A stretch of DNA of 64,000 bases from Terriglobia bacterium. Its GTDB lineage: Bacteria; Pseudomonadota; Alphaproteobacteria; Acetobacterales; Acetobacteraceae. Shown here one piece after another: positions 45,177 through 55,553 of the stretch. Within the stretch, counting starts at the first letter, position 1. Each line of letters opens with the position of its first letter. The translations under genes and the position numbers were made by a program. The stretch spans positions 1-64,000 of the forward strand of contig JAIMBF010000002.1 in the NCBI GenBank assembly GCA_023511585.1. The letters are read 5' to 3'. Below the pieces are notes generated by a model, which was given only the letters and a program-made list of their open reading frames with translations, did not search any database and was not told the DNA's origin.

Positions 45177-45995
45177 TCAACACCGATGCGGGGGCTGAAG
45201 CTTGAAATCGGTCATGCGGGCGAGCATCACAAAATCGCCGAAATCCATGCGAATGTCGTCCGCTACGCCGTTCTGCCAATACCGCATGCCGACCTCGTAG
45301 TCCGGCTCGAATGCGCTCGGCGTGCGATTGAAGAAAGAAATATGCACTCTTCCGCTCGGGAGCTTACTCAACGAGGGAAACCGATAAGCGGAAGGCTTTT
45401 GCCAGTCGGTGACGATGACAAACGTATCCTGTGCGCCGGATTCGGCTGTTCCGTCAAACAGCGGCAGACTGAGAAACTTTTTGCCCGCTTCCGCGCCTGC
45501 AATAATCGTCGCCGTATGCCACATCGGGAACAGCGTCCCCGGTGGGAGCTTCACCAGCTGGTTTTTGGGTTGGTTGTAGTGCACCTCACCCTTTCCGCCG
45601 ACCCGCTCAAGCACCGCTTCCCCGGAAGTCACCTCCGGGTTTGCCTGGTCTGTGGTTTGATGCATCCGAAACCGAAGCCGGGTGCCGTTTTTGGACTCCC
45701 AGGTCACGTAATCGGTTTCCATCTGGACGTCCTCGCCGTCCCGATTGGTCACGATCATCGAGAGCTTTTGCTCCACCGCCCAACCTTCGCAGGCGTCCAT
45801 GACTTCAAAGCTCATGGTTCCTGTGCCGCCGATGATGTCCCCGCCGCGGGAGGATTCAAATGTCAGCCGATAATTGGCCCGATGTGCGGCCAAGCCGTTT
45901 GCCACTTCGGCAACCGCCGTCTGGGCATTGCCAGCAAAAGCGGGGGAGAAGCAGAAGAGAAAGCTGCCGACGAAAAGAACAAGGCTGAGCCGCAT
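45177..45995 (-). CDS. eipB: EipB/DUF1849 periplasmic envelope protein
   Basis: 272 residues from the ATG at 45995, chosen because GGGAGA lies 6 bases before it; ATG at 46001 is possible. A signal peptide (to about residue 21, SPAFA) precedes the DUF1849 domain with HRANYRLTFESSRGG, GTGTMSFEVMDACEGWAVEQ and FVIVTDW. EipB is a beta-spiral periplasmic protein needed for envelope integrity in Brucella, and the family is limited to alphaproteobacteria. The conserved Cys in DACEGW is present. Confidence 0.88.
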   Translation of the reverse strand: MRLSLVLFVGSFLFCFSPAFAGNAQTAVAEVANGLAAHRANYRLTFESSRGGDIIGGTGTMSFEVMDACEGWAVEQKLSMIVTNRDGEDVQMETDYVTWESKNGTRLRFRMHQTTDQANPEVTSGEAVLERVGGKGEVHYNQPKNQLVKLPPGTLFPMWHTATIIAGAEAGKKFLSLPLFDGTAESGAQDTFVIVTDWQKPSAYRFPSLSKLPSGRVHISFFNRTPSAFEPDYEVGMRYWQNGVADDIRMDFGDFVMLARMTDFKLQPPHRC

Positions 45996-46077
45996 GCACA
46001 TTCTCCCGAAAATCTGGCGTAGCCTGAATACTAGGAGAGGATTGTTCCACTTGCCCATAAGGAAATAGCCGTGAGCC

Positions 46078-47868
46078 CTATGGCGTTGCCTTTGGCGTCG
46101 GCTTGAGATCCAGCCGAAGCGACAATTCCTTAAGCCGCGCCTCCGATATCGGAGCAGGCGCCCCCATCAACAAGTCCTCGCCCTGCTGGTTGAGAGGGAA
46201 GGCGATAACTTCGCGAATATTCGGCTCATCGGCGAGCAGCATGACGATACGGTCGATCCCTGGAGCCGCACCGCCATGCGGAGGCGCCCCATAACGGAAA
46301 GCCCGCAGCATGCCGCCGAAGCGGGCTTCCACTTCCTCCGCCGAATAGCCTGCAATTTCAAAGGCCCGCAGCATGATGTCCGGCCGATGGTTGCGAATCG
46401 CCCCGGACGAGAGCTCCACGCCGTTGCAGACAATGTCATACTGGAAGGCTTTGATCTCGAGCGGATCCAGCGTGTTGAGCGCTTCCAGCCCTCCTTGGGG
46501 CATGCTGAAGGGGTTGTGCGAAAATTCGATCTGCCCGGTCTCTTCGTTTCGCTCGTACATGGGAAAATCGGTAATCCAGACAAAGCGAAACGCATCTTGC
46601 TCCATCAGGTTGAGCTCTTCTGCCAGCCGCATGCGCACCATGCCCGCAAATTTGCCGGCGGAAGCCTTGGGACCGGCGACGAAAAAAATCGCATCTTGGG
46701 GTGTTAAGCCGAAGGTTTGCCGGATGGACTCAACCCGCTCGCTTTCCAAGTTCCGGGCAATCGGCCCTTTGATGCTGTCGGGGCCGTAAATAATATAACC
46801 GAGCCCGCCCATGCCTTCTTCTCGGGCCCAGTCATTGAGCTTGTCAAAGAACGAACGCGGCTGCGTTGCCGCTCCGGGCGCAGGGATCGCCCGCACCACA
46901 CTGCCATTCGCCACCATGCGCGCAAAAAGCCCGAAGGCAGAATCGCGAAACTGCTCCGTCGCATCGCCGATGCGAAGCGGGTTGCGCAAATCGGGCTTAT
47001 CGGTGCCGAATTCCAGCATCGCCTGCGCGTAAGGGATGCGGGGAAACGGCGGAGCAGTGACCTTGCGCCCATTGCTGAATTCTTCGAAGACCCCGGCAAG
47101 CACGGGCTCGATTGCGGCGAACACATCTTCTTGGGTGACAAAGCTCATCTCGAAATCGAGCTGATAGAATTCGCCGGGCGAACGGTCCGCGCGTGAGGCT
47201 TCGTCGCGAAAACACGGAGCAATCTGAAAATAGCGATCGAACCCGGCGACCATCAGCAATTGCTTGAATTGCTGCGGTGCCTGCGGCAAGGCATAGAATT
47301 TGCCCGGATGCAGTCGTGCCGGCACCAGAAAGTCCCGCGCCCCTTCCGGCGAGGAAGCAGTCAGAATAGGGGTTTGAAACTCCGTAAAACCTTGCGCTTC
47401 CATGCGCCGGCGAATGGAAGAAATGATCTGGCTGCGGAGCATGATGTTGTGGTGCATCCGCCTCCGCCGCAGATCCAAAAAGCGGTATTGCAGCCTGAGT
47501 TCCTCGGGGAATTGGGCATCTCCCGCCACTTGGATCGGCAGCGGGTCCGCCGGAGAAAGCACGACAAGCGTTTCCACGCGGAGCTCGATTTGCCCGGTGG
47601 CGAGCTTCGGGTTCTCCGTCCCCGGCTCGCGCGCGACCACAAGCCCGGTGACCGTGATTACGCTTTCCACGCGCAACTCTTCGGCTTGCTCGAAAACCGT
47701 GCTGCCGCGGGTGAACACGCATTGGGTGATGCCGTAATGATCTCTGAGATCGATAAACAGCAGGCCGCCATGGTCGCGCTTGCTGTGCACCCAGCCGGAA
47801 AGCCGAACGGTGTTGCCGATATCGGAAGAGCGCAAAGCCCCACATGTGTGGGTGCGATAGGGATGCAT
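46078..47868 (-). CDS. aspS: Aspartyl-tRNA synthetase (bacterial type)
   Basis: 596 residues. An N-terminal OB-fold anticodon domain starts [13 protein letters not shown]. Class II motif 2 is [26 protein letters not shown], the bacterial GAD insertion sits in the middle, and motif 3 ends in [16 protein letters not shown]. Whether it charges only tRNA-Asp or also tRNA-Asn cannot be told here. It is divergent from rnd. A small hairpin (GCGCGGC/GCCGCGC near 47892-47911) lies in its leader. Confidence 0.96.
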   Translation of the reverse strand: MHPYRTHTCGALRSSDIGNTVRLSGWVHSKRDHGGLLFIDLRDHYGITQCVFTRGSTVFEQAEELRVESVITVTGLVVAREPGTENPKLATGQIELRVETLVVLSPADPLPIQVAGDAQFPEELRLQYRFLDLRRRRMHHNIMLRSQIISSIRRRMEAQGFTEFQTPILTASSPEGARDFLVPARLHPGKFYALPQAPQQFKQLLMVAGFDRYFQIAPCFRDEASRADRSPGEFYQLDFEMSFVTQEDVFAAIEPVLAGVFEEFSNGRKVTAPPFPRIPYAQAMLEFGTDKPDLRNPLRIGDATEQFRDSAFGLFARMVANGSVVRAIPAPGAATQPRSFFDKLNDWAREEGMGGLGYIIYGPDSIKGPIARNLESERVESIRQTFGLTPQDAIFFVAGPKASAGKFAGMVRMRLAEELNLMEQDAFRFVWITDFPMYERNEETGQIEFSHNPFSMPQGGLEALNTLDPLEIKAFQYDIVCNGVELSSGAIRNHRPDIMLRAFEIAGYSAEEVEARFGGMLRAFRYGAPPHGGAAPGIDRIVMLLADEPNIREVIAFPLNQQGEDLLMGAPAPISEARLKELSLRLDLKPTPKATP

Positions 47869-48000
47869 GAAGAAAGTCCTATTTGCGGACGCGAAACCTA
47901 AGCGCGGCAGACAAGCCGCGCCTTGGCTTTCCTGTCAAGCATGCTCATCTCGTAAGCATGCGTTGCCGTTTCCCTCCGCATGTGTAAAAAAAAGACGCGC

Positions 48001-49191
48001 ATGCTACATTCTACGCTTCCCGAACGTTCTTCTCTTCCCAAGGTGATCACCTCCACCGCCGAGCTCGCCGCGGCCTGCGCGCGCCTGCGGCAGGAGACGT
48101 ATGTCACCGTCGATACCGAATTTGTGCGCGAACGGACCTATTGGCCCGAGCTTTGCGTGGTCCAGCTTGCCGGCGCTCAAGAGGTGGTGATCGTGGACGC
48201 GCTGGCTGCAGGGCTCGATCTCACGCCGCTGAAGGAGCTGTTGGGAGATCCGCGTGTGGTGAAGGTGTTCCATGCAGCGCGCCAAGATGTGGAGATTTTC
48301 CTGCTCCGATTCGGTGAAATTCCCACCCCGCTGTTCGATACGCAAGTCGCCGCGATGGTGGCGGGGTTTGGTGATCAGGCGGGCTACGAGTCGCTGGTTT
48401 CGGCGTTTACCGACAGGCAGATCGACAAGGCCCATCGCTTCAGCGATTGGTCGGCCAGACCCCTTTCGCCGGCGCAGATCGCCTATGCAGCGGCCGACGT
48501 GACCCATTTGCGCAATGTCTATGAACAACTTCATGCGCGGCTTGCCGAAGAAGGTCGGCTTGCATGGGTCGCCGAAGAGATGGCAGCGCTTGCGGATCCG
48601 GCAACGTACCGAACTGCCCCCGAGCAGGCCTGGGAGCGGCTCCGGCCGCGGAGCAATAATCGGCGCATGCTGGGCGTGCTGCGGGCGGCGGCGGCCTGGC
48701 GCGAGCGCGAAGCGCAACGCCTGAACGTGCCGCGCCAGCGTATCTTAAAAGACGAAACCCTGCTGGAAATTGCCGCAAGCATGCCGACCACGCCCGAGGC
48801 CTTGGCACGGGCACGCAACCTCGCGCGCGGCTTTGCCGAGAGCCGCCAAGGCGCGGCCTTGCTTGCCGTGATCAAAGAGGCGCTGCTCTTGCCGAAAGAC
48901 GCCTTACCCGAACCGTTGCGCAAACAGGAGGGGGCAAAGCCCTCGCCGGCTTTGGTTGCCTTGCTGAAGGTTTTGCTTTTGGCCAAGAGCGAAGAACACC
49001 ACGTGGCGCCGCGGCTGGTGGCCTCTACCGAAGACATCGAGAGGCTTGCCGCAGAGGAAGACCCGGACATTGCCGCACTGCACGGCTGGCGGCGGGATGT
49101 CTTCGGCGCCGATGCTTTGGCGCTGAAGGCCGGCCGGATCGCGCTTTCCGCCGGCGGCAAGCGCGTGAAATTGGTGCCGCTTTCCGATTGA
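48001..49191 (+). CDS. rnd: Ribonuclease D
   Basis: About 396 residues from ATG 48001; an in-frame ATG at 47980 is an alternative and neither has a clear ribosome site. The DEDD exonuclease motifs VDTEFVRERTYWPELCVVQL, HAARQDVEIFLLRFG and the Tyr/Asp motif YAAADVTHLRNVYEQL are present. A helical HRDC domain follows (residues about 205-290). It trims 3' ends of tRNAs and other RNAs. Convergent with cysNC, 7 bases apart. Confidence 0.93.
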   Translation: MLHSTLPERSSLPKVITSTAELAAACARLRQETYVTVDTEFVRERTYWPELCVVQLAGAQEVVIVDALAAGLDLTPLKELLGDPRVVKVFHAARQDVEIFLLRFGEIPTPLFDTQVAAMVAGFGDQAGYESLVSAFTDRQIDKAHRFSDWSARPLSPAQIAYAAADVTHLRNVYEQLHARLAEEGRLAWVAEEMAALADPATYRTAPEQAWERLRPRSNNRRMLGVLRAAAAWREREAQRLNVPRQRILKDETLLEIAASMPTTPEALARARNLARGFAESRQGAALLAVIKEALLLPKDALPEPLRKQEGAKPSPALVALLKVLLLAKSEEHHVAPRLVASTEDIERLAAEEDPDIAALHGWRRDVFGADALALKAGRIALSAGGKRVKLVPLSD

Positions 49192-49198
49192 AGCGCTT

Positions 49199-51094
49199 TC
49201 AGCCCAAATAGCCGCGGCTGCGGAGAAAAGAAACGACCTGCTCCGCAAGCTCTTCCGCAGGGGTTCGGAGCGTTTGCAAAGTCAGCTCGGGCGCTTCGGG
49301 CGGCTCGTAAGGAGCATCCACGCCGGTGAAGTTCTTCAGCAATCCGGCACGCGCCTTGCGGTAAAGCCCCTTCGGATCCCGCCGCTCGCATTCTTCCGGC
49401 GGCGTGTCAACAAAGACCTCGATAAATTCATCCGCTCCCACCAACGCACGCGCTGCATCCCGGTCCGCGCGGTAGGGCGAGATGAACGAAACAAGCACGA
49501 TCAGCCCGGCATCGACGAACAGCTTCGCGGCCTCGGCCACCCGGCGGATGTTTTCGACGCGGTCGGCTTCGGTGAAGCCGAGATCCCGTGAAAGCCCATG
49601 ACGAATATTGTCGCCATCTAAAGTGTAAGTATGGCGCCCTTCGGCATGAAGTTTCTGTTCCACCAAATTGGCAATGGTGGATTTGCCGGATCCGGAAAGA
49701 CCGGTAAACCAAATCACGGCCGGCCGTTGCCCCTTTAAAGCGGAGCGCGCGGTTTTGTCCACAATCAGGTTCTGCCAGTGCAAATTGGCGGATCGGCGCA
49801 AGGCAAATTCAATCATGCCGGCACCGACGGTGGCGTTGGTCAGCCGGTCGATGATAATGCAACTGCCAAGAAAGCGATTGACGGCATAGGGCTCAAAGGG
49901 AATGCGGCGAGAGAGCGCGATGTGCACCTGAGCTACTTCGTTCTGGTGTAAAGCGCGCGTGGCAACGTGCGCCAAGGTATTCACATCGATTTGGTAACGG
50001 ATCTCGGTAATCGTGCCCGGCACGGTAGCGGCGCCGAATTTGAACAAATAAGCCCGGCCCGCGTACATCGGTTGTTCGTGCAACCAAACGACGTGAGCGG
50101 AAAACTGATCGGCCAGCTCGGGCGGGGCCTCGGCATCGGCCAGCACATCACCGCGCGCGACATCGATCTCCGAGGAAAGCTCGATCATCACCGCTTCGCC
50201 GGCAACTGCTTCCTCGCGCTCGCGGTCCATTTCCACAAGCCGGCGCACCTCGCTTACGGCCCCCGAATGCACGTTCACCACTTTCATGCCCGGCCGCACG
50301 GCGCCGCTAGCAATGGTGCCGGCGTAGCCGCGAAAATTGCCGCCGACCCGAGCGACCCATTGCACCGGCAACCGGAACGGCGAAGAAACGGAAGCGGGCG
50401 CGCTCGGTACGGATTCGAGACATTCGAGCAGTGTCGGGCCGGTGTAAAACGGGGTGCGCGCGCTGCGATGGAAAACGTTATCGCCAAACCGTGCCGAAAG
50501 CGGAATAGCCGTTACGTGGGGAAGCTCGATTTGCTCCGCATGGCTACGAAATTCGGAAGCAATGGCGTGGAAGCAATCGGCATCAAAATCCACGAGATCC
50601 ATTTTGTTAACGGCAAGCACGACATGACGAATTCCCATCAATGCCGCAATAAAGGCATGTCGGCGCGTTTGCGTCAGCACCCCATAGCGCGCATCGCAGA
50701 GCACGACCGCGGCGTTCGCCATCGAGGCTCCCGTTACCATATTGCGCGTATATTGTTCATGCCCGGGACAGTCCGCGATGATGAACTTCCGCCGGGGCGT
50801 GGTGAGAAACCGATAGGCGACGTCGATGGTGATCCGCTGCTCGCGTTCCGCTTCCAGCCCGTCGAGCAACAAGGAATAATCCAGCTCCCCCTCCGGAGCG
50901 CCGAGCCGGGCACTGTCGCGTGCGAGACGCTGGCGCTGGTCCTCCGTTAGGCTGTCGGTATCAAAGAGCAGCCGGCCGATCAGTGTGGATTTGCCGTCAT
51001 CCACGCTGCCGCAGGTAATCAGGCGCAAGAGGTCTCCGGGAACGGTCGTAGAACTGCCTGCCGGATCGATAAGGGGGAGGGAAACATCTGCCAC
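49199..51094 (-). CDS. cysNC: Bifunctional sulfate adenylyltransferase subunit 1 / adenylylsulfate kinase CysNC
   Basis: 631 residues. The N-terminal GTPase (CysN) has [27 protein letters not shown] and NKMDLVD. The C-terminal APS kinase (CysC, from about residue 455) has the P-loop [12 protein letters not shown] and the catalytic Ser in SFISPYR. CysN needs the catalytic subunit CysD to activate sulfate; no cysD lies on either side. It is divergent from doxX and convergent with rnd. Confidence 0.96.
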   Translation of the reverse strand: MADVSLPLIDPAGSSTTVPGDLLRLITCGSVDDGKSTLIGRLLFDTDSLTEDQRQRLARDSARLGAPEGELDYSLLLDGLEAEREQRITIDVAYRFLTTPRRKFIIADCPGHEQYTRNMVTGASMANAAVVLCDARYGVLTQTRRHAFIAALMGIRHVVLAVNKMDLVDFDADCFHAIASEFRSHAEQIELPHVTAIPLSARFGDNVFHRSARTPFYTGPTLLECLESVPSAPASVSSPFRLPVQWVARVGGNFRGYAGTIASGAVRPGMKVVNVHSGAVSEVRRLVEMDREREEAVAGEAVMIELSSEIDVARGDVLADAEAPPELADQFSAHVVWLHEQPMYAGRAYLFKFGAATVPGTITEIRYQIDVNTLAHVATRALHQNEVAQVHIALSRRIPFEPYAVNRFLGSCIIIDRLTNATVGAGMIEFALRRSANLHWQNLIVDKTARSALKGQRPAVIWFTGLSGSGKSTIANLVEQKLHAEGRHTYTLDGDNIRHGLSRDLGFTEADRVENIRRVAEAAKLFVDAGLIVLVSFISPYRADRDAARALVGADEFIEVFVDTPPEECERRDPKGLYRKARAGLLKNFTGVDAPYEPPEAPELTLQTLRTPAEELAEQVVSFLRSRGYLG

Positions 51095-51256
51095 CGGGTT
51101 GGCTCCTAAACTGCTGATTGTTTCAAGAGAGTTTGTTACACGCCCCCTTGCCCAAGCGTGCTCTTACCGGTACGCTGCTTGAGTATTTGTTCTACTCGGC
51201 CGTACGCGTTTATCTCCAGGCCGGTGTACGGCTGGGCAAAAACTCAGGAGGAAGTC

Positions 51257-51667
51257 ATGCCCGGACGGGTTGCTTTTATTGGTCGGCTTCTGATCGCGGT
51301 CATTTTCCTTTACGCCGGGTTCGGTAAGCTTGTCGCGCCTTCCAACACCATCGCCTATATCGCGCATGTCGGTCTCCCCTTTCCACCCGCAGCCTATGTG
51401 GTATCCGTGATCGTCGAGCTCGGCGGCGGCATCTTGCTTGTGCTCGGCTGGCAAACACGCTTTGCGGCCTGGGTTCTCGCGTTATTTTGCCTCGTGACCG
51501 GCTTCGCAGTCCACCTTCCAGCCGGGGATCACAACAATTTGATCCACTTTTATAAAAACCTGGCAATGGCCGGAGGCTTGCTCCAGATCGCAGCGTTCGG
51601 CGCCGGAACAGTCAGCCTGGACGCTCGGCGCGCCGGCGGCGGTGCTCCGCAAGCTCTGCAGGCCTAA
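51257..51667 (+). CDS. DoxX-family membrane protein
   Basis: 136 residues with four predicted membrane helices and the DoxX start GRLLIAVIFLYAGFGKLVAPSNTIAYIAHVGLP. ATG at 51257 has AGGAGG just before it. DoxX-like proteins are small integral membrane proteins; some act in thiosulfate oxidation or redox and stress roles, but most are unassigned. It is divergent from cysNC; a link to sulfur chemistry is only suggestive. Confidence 0.85.
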   Translation: MPGRVAFIGRLLIAVIFLYAGFGKLVAPSNTIAYIAHVGLPFPPAAYVVSVIVELGGGILLVLGWQTRFAAWVLALFCLVTGFAVHLPAGDHNNLIHFYKNLAMAGGLLQIAAFGAGTVSLDARRAGGGAPQALQA

Positions 51668-51690
51668 GGCATTCGCCCTTTCGCGCGGGC

Positions 51691-51861
51691 TCAAAGCAAA
51701 AAGACCGCGAGCAGGATCAGGAGGATGACAAGAAACGCGGTGGTCCCAACGGCAAAGCGCGTGAAGTTGCTGAAGAAACGTTGCCGATCCCTCAGGAAAT
51801 CGTCCTCCGTCAGAGGGGCACCGGATTGCAAAACATTCGAAGAGAGAACGTGGTCGGCCAT
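51691..51861 (-). CDS. Tiny single-pass membrane protein, possible aa3-type cytochrome oxidase subunit IV-like
   Basis: 56 residues reading MADHVLSSNVLQSGAPLTED, then a DRQRFFSNFTRFAVG segment and a C-terminal membrane helix (TAFLVILLILLAVFLL). Size, the soluble head with an aromatic F..F pattern, and the tail helix match the alphaproteobacterial aa3-type subunit IV family. No other oxidase genes are nearby, so the identity is tentative. It lies 40 bases upstream of the purN end on the same strand and converges with doxX. Confidence 0.55.
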   Translation of the reverse strand: MADHVLSSNVLQSGAPLTEDDFLRDRQRFFSNFTRFAVGTTAFLVILLILLAVFLL

Positions 51862-51901
51862 GGCACCTCGGTTCAGCGATCTGGTTGGTAGGCGTCGCTT
51901 T

Positions 51902-52543
51902 CTAAGGCGCTTCTGCCCCGATGGGCAAGGGGTTCACCAGCCGTGATGCGGGAGAGGCGGGTTTGCCCGCCTCGCCGCCGGCCAGCAAGCGCAGCGCCAA
52001 AGGATAAATCACGTGTTCCTGGGCAAGCACCCGCGCCGCAAGCGTGGCTTCGTCGTCATCGGGGAGGACGGGCACGGCGGCTTGCACCAAGATCGGGCCG
52101 GAATCCATCTCCTCGGTTACCAAATGCACGGTGCAGCCATGTACCTTTGCCCCCGCAGCCAGCGCGCGCGCATGCGTGTGTAACCCCGGAAAAGCCGGCA
52201 GCAGGCTGGGATGAATATTCAGCATCCGTCCCGCCCAGCGTCCAACCAGAAACGGCGTCAGGAGCCGCATGTAGCCGGCAAGACACACAAGCTCGATTTC
52301 CGCGGCCGTCAGGGCATGATCAATCGCCGCTTCATGGGCTGCGCGGTCACCACGAAAAGGCCGATGCGCGATCACTTGCGCGGCAATGCCGGCCTCCTGG
52401 GCCAGTTTCAGCCCCGGGGCTTCCGGCTCGTTGGAAATCACGAGTGCAATTTCGGCAGGAAAACGCGGATCCCTGGCGGCATCAATCAACGCTTTCAGAT
52501 TGCTGCCGCGGCCGCTGATCAGTACCGCTGTTCGCCGCTTCAT
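51902..52543 (-). CDS. purN: Phosphoribosylglycinamide formyltransferase
   Basis: 213 residues from the ATG at 52543 that overlaps the purM stop by 4 bases; the longer frame reads back through purM. Motifs are [14 protein letters not shown], the catalytic [16 protein letters not shown] and EEMDSGPIL with its conserved Asp. It adds a formyl group to GAR in purine synthesis. Confidence 0.95.
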   Translation of the reverse strand: MKRRTAVLISGRGSNLKALIDAARDPRFPAEIALVISNEPEAPGLKLAQEAGIAAQVIAHRPFRGDRAAHEAAIDHALTAAEIELVCLAGYMRLLTPFLVGRWAGRMLNIHPSLLPAFPGLHTHARALAAGAKVHGCTVHLVTEEMDSGPILVQAAVPVLPDDDEATLAARVLAQEHVIYPLALRLLAGGEAGKPASPASRLVNPLPIGAEAP

Positions 52544-53589
52544 CCAAACCAACCTGTCGGAAACGTGATCTCGACCCGGGCCGGCCCTTCCCCGCTCGCC
52601 AAGGTGCCGATCGGAAAGACGGTTTCCCCCAAGCCGGTCAACATGACCTGCGCCTGCGCGGCGTCGCTGACCACCAGAGCCATGCCGATCCCGCAATTGA
52701 ACACGCGAAACATTTCCGCTGGGGGAATGCCGCCGGCTTGCGCAAGCCAGACGAATACCTCGGAAAGCTGCCAACGGCTGGCATCCAGCTTTGCCACCAC
52801 ACCCTCGGGCAGAACGCGCGGCAGGTTGCCGATAAGGCCGCCGCCGGTGATATGGGCCGCGGCTTTCAACAGCCCTGCCTGATGCAGACGGAGTAAGGAG
52901 CGCACATAAATGCGGGTTGGCGTCAACAGCGCTTCACCGAGGCTTTGCTGCGGCGCGAAGGGCGCCGGATCTTCCAACCGCAGCCCCTTTTCAGCCATCA
53001 GGCGACGGACGAGAGAAAAGCCGTTCGAATGCACGCCGCTGCTGGCCAACCCAAGAATTGTATCCCCGACAGCCACAGATTGCGGAAGCAATCGGCTGCG
53101 TTCGGCCGCGCCCACCGCAAAACCGGCGAGATCGTAATCACCTTCCGCATACATCCCCGGCATTTCCGCCGTCTCTCCGCCTACAAGCGCGCACTCTGCC
53201 TCTCGGCATCCGGCGGCAATTCCGGCAATCACCGCCTTCGCCTGCGCGGGAGAAAGCCGGCCGGTAGCAAAATAATCCAGAAAGAAGAGGGGCGTCGCGC
53301 CCTGGACGATCAGGTCGTTCACGCACATCGCCACGAGATCGACGCCCACACTCTCGTGCCGGCCGGCAGCGATTGCGAGTTTGAGCTTCGTGCCCACGCC
53401 GTCGGTGGTCGCGACCAGCACCGGATCCCGAAAGCCGGCAGCCTGCAAATCAAAGAGCGCGCCAAATCCGCCAAGCCCCCCCAGCACCCCCGGGCGCACT
53501 GTGGATTGTGCCAAAGGCTTGATAGCCTCAACCAAGCCTTCCGCGGCTTCAAGATCGACTCCGGAAAGGCGATACGTCAGAGAGGTCAT
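52540..53589 (-). CDS. purM: Phosphoribosylformylglycinamidine cyclo-ligase
   Basis: 349 residues from the ATG at 53589 ([15 protein letters not shown]). ATP-grasp-like PurM motifs [38 protein letters not shown] and [13 protein letters not shown] are intact, with [17 protein letters not shown] later. It closes the imidazole ring to form AIR. Translationally coupled to purN and divergent from the phosphatidyltransferase gene. Confidence 0.96.
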   Translation of the reverse strand: MTSLTYRLSGVDLEAAEGLVEAIKPLAQSTVRPGVLGGLGGFGALFDLQAAGFRDPVLVATTDGVGTKLKLAIAAGRHESVGVDLVAMCVNDLIVQGATPLFFLDYFATGRLSPAQAKAVIAGIAAGCREAECALVGGETAEMPGMYAEGDYDLAGFAVGAAERSRLLPQSVAVGDTILGLASSGVHSNGFSLVRRLMAEKGLRLEDPAPFAPQQSLGEALLTPTRIYVRSLLRLHQAGLLKAAAHITGGGLIGNLPRVLPEGVVAKLDASRWQLSEVFVWLAQAGGIPPAEMFRVFNCGIGMALVVSDAAQAQVMLTGLGETVFPIGTLASGEGPARVEITFPTGWFG

Positions 53590-53613
53590 TGCGCTTCCTA
53601 GGCAGCTTGGGCC

Positions 53614-54342
53614 ATGTTTTCGTGTAAGCGAACGCGCCGCCCGGGCTGTTGGTTCGCAGGGCAGCACGACAAGGAGGTTACGCTGGCGAAGACAAACACA
53701 GCAGCGCGCACAGCGCAACAGATGGCCCCGGCAAGCCATCCGATGCCGGATCGGCCGATCCATGGACATGGCGCGGTGGCAACCTCGGCAGAGGCAGGGC
53801 TTGGCTTTGTCAGCGTGCCGAACGTCATTTCATTCTTGCGGCTCTGTGCGGTTCCCGTCGCCGTGTGGCTGGTCTTGCGCCACGATATGAGCGCGGCATT
53901 TTGGCTATTCGTTGCCGCCGGGCTTTCCGATGCGGTCGATGGATGGCTTGCCCGCAGGCAGGGCGGCACCGCGGTCGGCGCCGTGCTGGACCCGATGGCG
54001 GATAAAGCACTCTTGGTGAGTATGTATGTTGCGCTTGCGGTGGTGCGCATTCTGCCCGATTGGTTGGCAATTTTGGTCGTGTTTCGCGATGTGTTGATCG
54101 TGGGCGGCGTATTGCTGTTAAGCCTTCTCGGAAATGCCGTGGCGGTCCGCCCGCTCTTGATTTCCAAATTGAACACAGCGTTGCAACTGGCCTTGGTGGC
54201 GGTTGCCCTCTTCGCGGCCGCAGCCGGAGCGACGGAAAGCCCGCTTTTGCGCACGCTGCATGGGGTTTTGATCTGGGCGGTGGCGGCCAGCACATTCGCC
54301 TCGGGCAGCGCTTATGTCGTCTCTGCCGTGAAACCGCGATGA
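53614..54342 (+). CDS. CDP-alcohol phosphatidyltransferase family protein
   Basis: Up to 242 residues with about five membrane helices and the family motif [26 protein letters not shown], containing the metal-binding Asp set. The family makes phospholipids such as phosphatidylglycerol phosphate or cardiolipin. The start is uncertain: ATG 53614 has no ribosome site. A perfect AAGGAGG at 53671-53677 stands 5 bases before an in-frame CTG at 53683, and ATGs at 53722 and 53743 also precede the conserved domain. Its stop overlaps the next gene by 4 bases. Confidence 0.85.
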   Translation: MFSCKRTRRPGCWFAGQHDKEVTLAKTNTAARTAQQMAPASHPMPDRPIHGHGAVATSAEAGLGFVSVPNVISFLRLCAVPVAVWLVLRHDMSAAFWLFVAAGLSDAVDGWLARRQGGTAVGAVLDPMADKALLVSMYVALAVVRILPDWLAILVVFRDVLIVGGVLLLSLLGNAVAVRPLLISKLNTALQLALVAVALFAAAAGATESPLLRTLHGVLIWAVAASTFASGSAYVVSAVKPR

Positions 54343-55553
54343 CCTTTGAGCCCACCCCGCGCGCTCAGGCTCCTCCGCAAGGGCAACCCGAAGAGAAGCT
54401 CGCCCCGATCGCGGGCAGGCCCGCAGGCCGAGGGACGGCGCTGGCGATTCTTGCCGGTTTCGGGTTTGCGATTTGGTTGATCTTGCAATTATTTGGGCCG
54501 ATCCTCTTGCCCTTCGTTGCTGCATTCGGGATTGCCTATGTCTTGCACCCGGCTGCGGCACGGCTGGCCCGTGCGGGCTTGCCGCGGGGAATTGTGGCGG
54601 CACTGCTGATGGTCGCCTTGATTGCGGCCACGCTGCTGTTTGCCTTGCTCCTCTATCCGCTCATCCTCGCTCAGATCAGCATTCTGGCCAGCCGCGCGCC
54701 GGTTTATGTCGGCATGCTACGCGATTTTGCCAACGGCTTGATGGCCGAGTTGCAAGAACGTCTCGGCCCGCAATTCGTGGATTCGCATCTTCGGGATCTG
54801 GTGAGCAGCCAAGCGGGGGCGATGCTCTCTTTCCTGGTCGGCGCAATTACCCGCGTTATCGGCAGCGGCTTTGCACTCTTTAACGTACTCAGCTTGGTAA
54901 TCGTAACACCCATCGTTGCCTTTTATCTGCTCAGGGACTGGCCGCGCCTGATCGCGGCAATCGATTCCTGGCTGCCGCGCCGTTATGCGGAGGTGATCCG
55001 AGCGCAAGCGCGCGAAGTGGACCGGATTTTGTCTGCCTGGGTTCGTGGACAAGCGCTTTGCAGTTTGTTGCTGGCGCTTTACTACGCCACCGCGCTCTCC
55101 TTGGTGGGGCTCGATTTGGGCTTGATCGTCGGCCTTGCGGCCGGGGTTCTTTCTTTCATCCCTTACGTCGGCAGCATCACGGGCTTTGTTGCCTCGATTG
55201 CTCTCGCTCTCGCACAATTCCCGACGTGGGGTGGCGTTCTTCGGGTCATCGCCGTATTCGTTGTTGGGCAAATCCTTGAAGGCTATGTGATCTATCCGCG
55301 TTTCTTGGGCGATCGGGTGGAACTGCATGCCGTGTGGGTGATTTTCGCCCTGTTCGCCGGCGGGGCGGCCTTTGGCTTCCTTGGCGTCTTGCTTGCGGTA
55401 CCCGCCGCGGCCACAATCGGCGTGTTGATCCGCTTTTGGCTGCGCCGATATATGGCAAGCCCGTTTTATCTGGAACTTCCCCCGGAAACGGACGCTGAGG
55501 GCGGAAAAACCTCTCCTTCGCCGGCAAAAGTGGCCTCGCATGAGTCCGTTTGA
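54339..55553 (+). CDS. AI-2E/PerM-family membrane transport protein
   Basis: 404 residues, about eight membrane helices. The PerM signature is GLAAGVLSFIPYVGSITGFVAS, followed by QILEGYVIYPRFLGDRVELHAVWVIFALFAGGAAFGFLGVLLAVPAAA. Members export AI-2 or move ions or peptides; the substrate here is unknown. Starts within the phosphatidyltransferase stop (ATGA), and its end overlaps the hdaA start by 14 bases. The PerM-hdaA order recurs in alphaproteobacteria. Confidence 0.9.
   Translation: MTFEPTPRAQAPPQGQPEEKLAPIAGRPAGRGTALAILAGFGFAIWLILQLFGPILLPFVAAFGIAYVLHPAAARLARAGLPRGIVAALLMVALIAATLLFALLLYPLILAQISILASRAPVYVGMLRDFANGLMAELQERLGPQFVDSHLRDLVSSQAGAMLSFLVGAITRVIGSGFALFNVLSLVIVTPIVAFYLLRDWPRLIAAIDSWLPRRYAEVIRAQAREVDRILSAWVRGQALCSLLLALYYATALSLVGLDLGLIVGLAAGVLSFIPYVGSITGFVASIALALAQFPTWGGVLRVIAVFVVGQILEGYVIYPRFLGDRVELHAVWVIFALFAGGAAFGFLGVLLAVPAAATIGVLIRFWLRRYMASPFYLELPPETDAEGGKTSPSPAKVASHESV

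Noticed and set aside
47892-47911. Hairpin GCGCGGC/GCCGCGC in the aspS leader
   Set aside because: A 7-bp GC stem is common by chance in this base composition and has no flanking regulatory feature.
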